Assembly: GCF_027257845.1 (NCBI RefSeq)
Contig: NZ_JAPVOT010000014.1
Coordinates: forward strand, 56,136 to 120,135
Length of the DNA stretch: 64,000 nt
Reading direction: 5' to 3'
From: Alteromonas sp. BMJM2
Lineage (GTDB): Bacteria > Pseudomonadota > Gammaproteobacteria > Enterobacterales > Alteromonadaceae
Shown: positions 63,642 through 64,000 of the stretch, in pieces
How positions within the stretch are numbered: the first letter of the stretch is position 1
Layout: every line of letters starts with the position of its first letter
Made by a program: the position numbers and the translations under genes
Notes under the pieces: generated by a model
Database searches by the model: none
What the model was told of the DNA's origin: nothing
Seen by the model: the letters and a program-made list of their open reading frames with translations, nothing else

Positions 63642-64000
63642 TCATTTATCATACTCACTTTATCAATGATCGTATTGAGTTTTTCACCTGAGGCAAACAA
63701 CGCTTTTGCTGGAGCAGCGTTATTTTTAGTTTTACCATCCATTTTTATTTCTGCGTCCATGCTCACCAGCAGTAAGGCAGCGCGCAGGGTTGTGATGTAC
63801 AGTAAACGTACGTTATAACAAAAAAATTAAAAACGGATATCTTGGAAGAGCACCCAGCTACCGCTTAATTTGGCTACATGGACTCCCCTTTGTCAAGCAA
63901 TAGCTCTTTAGATAACAAGAAGATCTGACAGCAGCTCTACATTCGGCGTTTATTAGCTTTGTTACGCTATCGCCCTGATGATTTTCGCTTGAGCAATGCC
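63642..64000. other. Unassigned right edge
   Basis: A small hairpin (AACGCT...AGCGTT, 63699-63722) and the word ACGTTATAAC (63810) occur here. The latter resembles the right end of an attC site, but I cannot find its partner box. The last 70 bases encode a short open stretch, QLYIRRLLALLRYRPDDFRLSNA, running off the window, possibly the start of another gene. A minus-strand frame (63530-63766) overlaps the cassette gene and is not convincing. Confidence 0.35.

Noticed and set aside
63530..63766. Minus-strand 78-aa frame antisense to the second cassette gene
   Set aside because: It overlaps the small membrane protein gene, which has a better start and context. The part beyond 63641 alone is too short to support.

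Overview
The window looks like chromosome of a marine gammaproteobacterium of the order Alteromonadales, most likely Alteromonas or a close relative. The basis is gene content and order only: the block kdsA-sirB2-prmC-prfA-hemA / lolB-ispE-tRNA-Gln-prs and then rplY-pth-ychF, a seqA-pgm-glgP block, a second free-standing EF-G gene, and a Met/Leu/Gln tRNA array. No database search was possible.

Region 1 (1-10141) is accessory DNA. It opens with the tail of an unknown gene and a decayed IS3-family element (264-1537). A compact island follows. A WYL-domain repressor gene (2767-3780, minus) sits between two related gene sets. One is on the minus strand and partly dead (1563-2596). The other is on the plus strand: a 72-aa membrane protein, a 66-aa acidic protein, a DprA-like SLOG-fold protein, an 84-aa CxxC protein, a 235-aa protein whose decayed paralog lies on the other side of the repressor, a possible 51-aa protein, and a 657-aa DUF2779 protein joining a Cas4-like nuclease to a DEDD exonuclease. 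Three 19-bp palindromes of the form TGCGTCA-N5-TGACGCA (two perfect, one degenerate) stand in front of the transcription units. I read this as a candidate repressor-controlled defence module. The island ends in a degraded gene, a tRNA-Val-like relic, a 37-bp nested palindrome and an intact tRNA-Val gene.

Region 2 (10142-61759) is mostly core genome: patatin-like lipase; MarR regulator with tyrosine catabolism (hmgA, hppD); an ACT-domain protein with an EIIA-Glc-like protein lacking both histidines; yffB-dapE-M15 peptidase; astE and a HIT protein; qmcA/nfeD-like pair; a GGDEF/EAL protein; glycogen genes glgP and pgm with seqA; a MoxR-DUF58-transglutaminase operon; EF-G; rlmM-ygdD-hydrolase-LysR; kdsA through hemA with an inserted REC/HD-GYP gene; lolB-ispE-tRNA-Gln-prs; Na/Pi symporter; two zinc alcohol dehydrogenases; rplY-pth-ychF; a cyclophilin-type isomerase; seven tRNA genes; and an alanine/glycine:cation symporter.

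Region 3 (61760-64000) is accessory again. It holds a structured non-coding stretch resembling the 5' part of a group II intron, three copies of a 13-bp palindrome (AAGTATCATACTT type), a lipoprotein gene followed by what looks like an integron attC recombination site, and a second small membrane-protein gene. This suggests integron gene cassettes at the right edge of the window.
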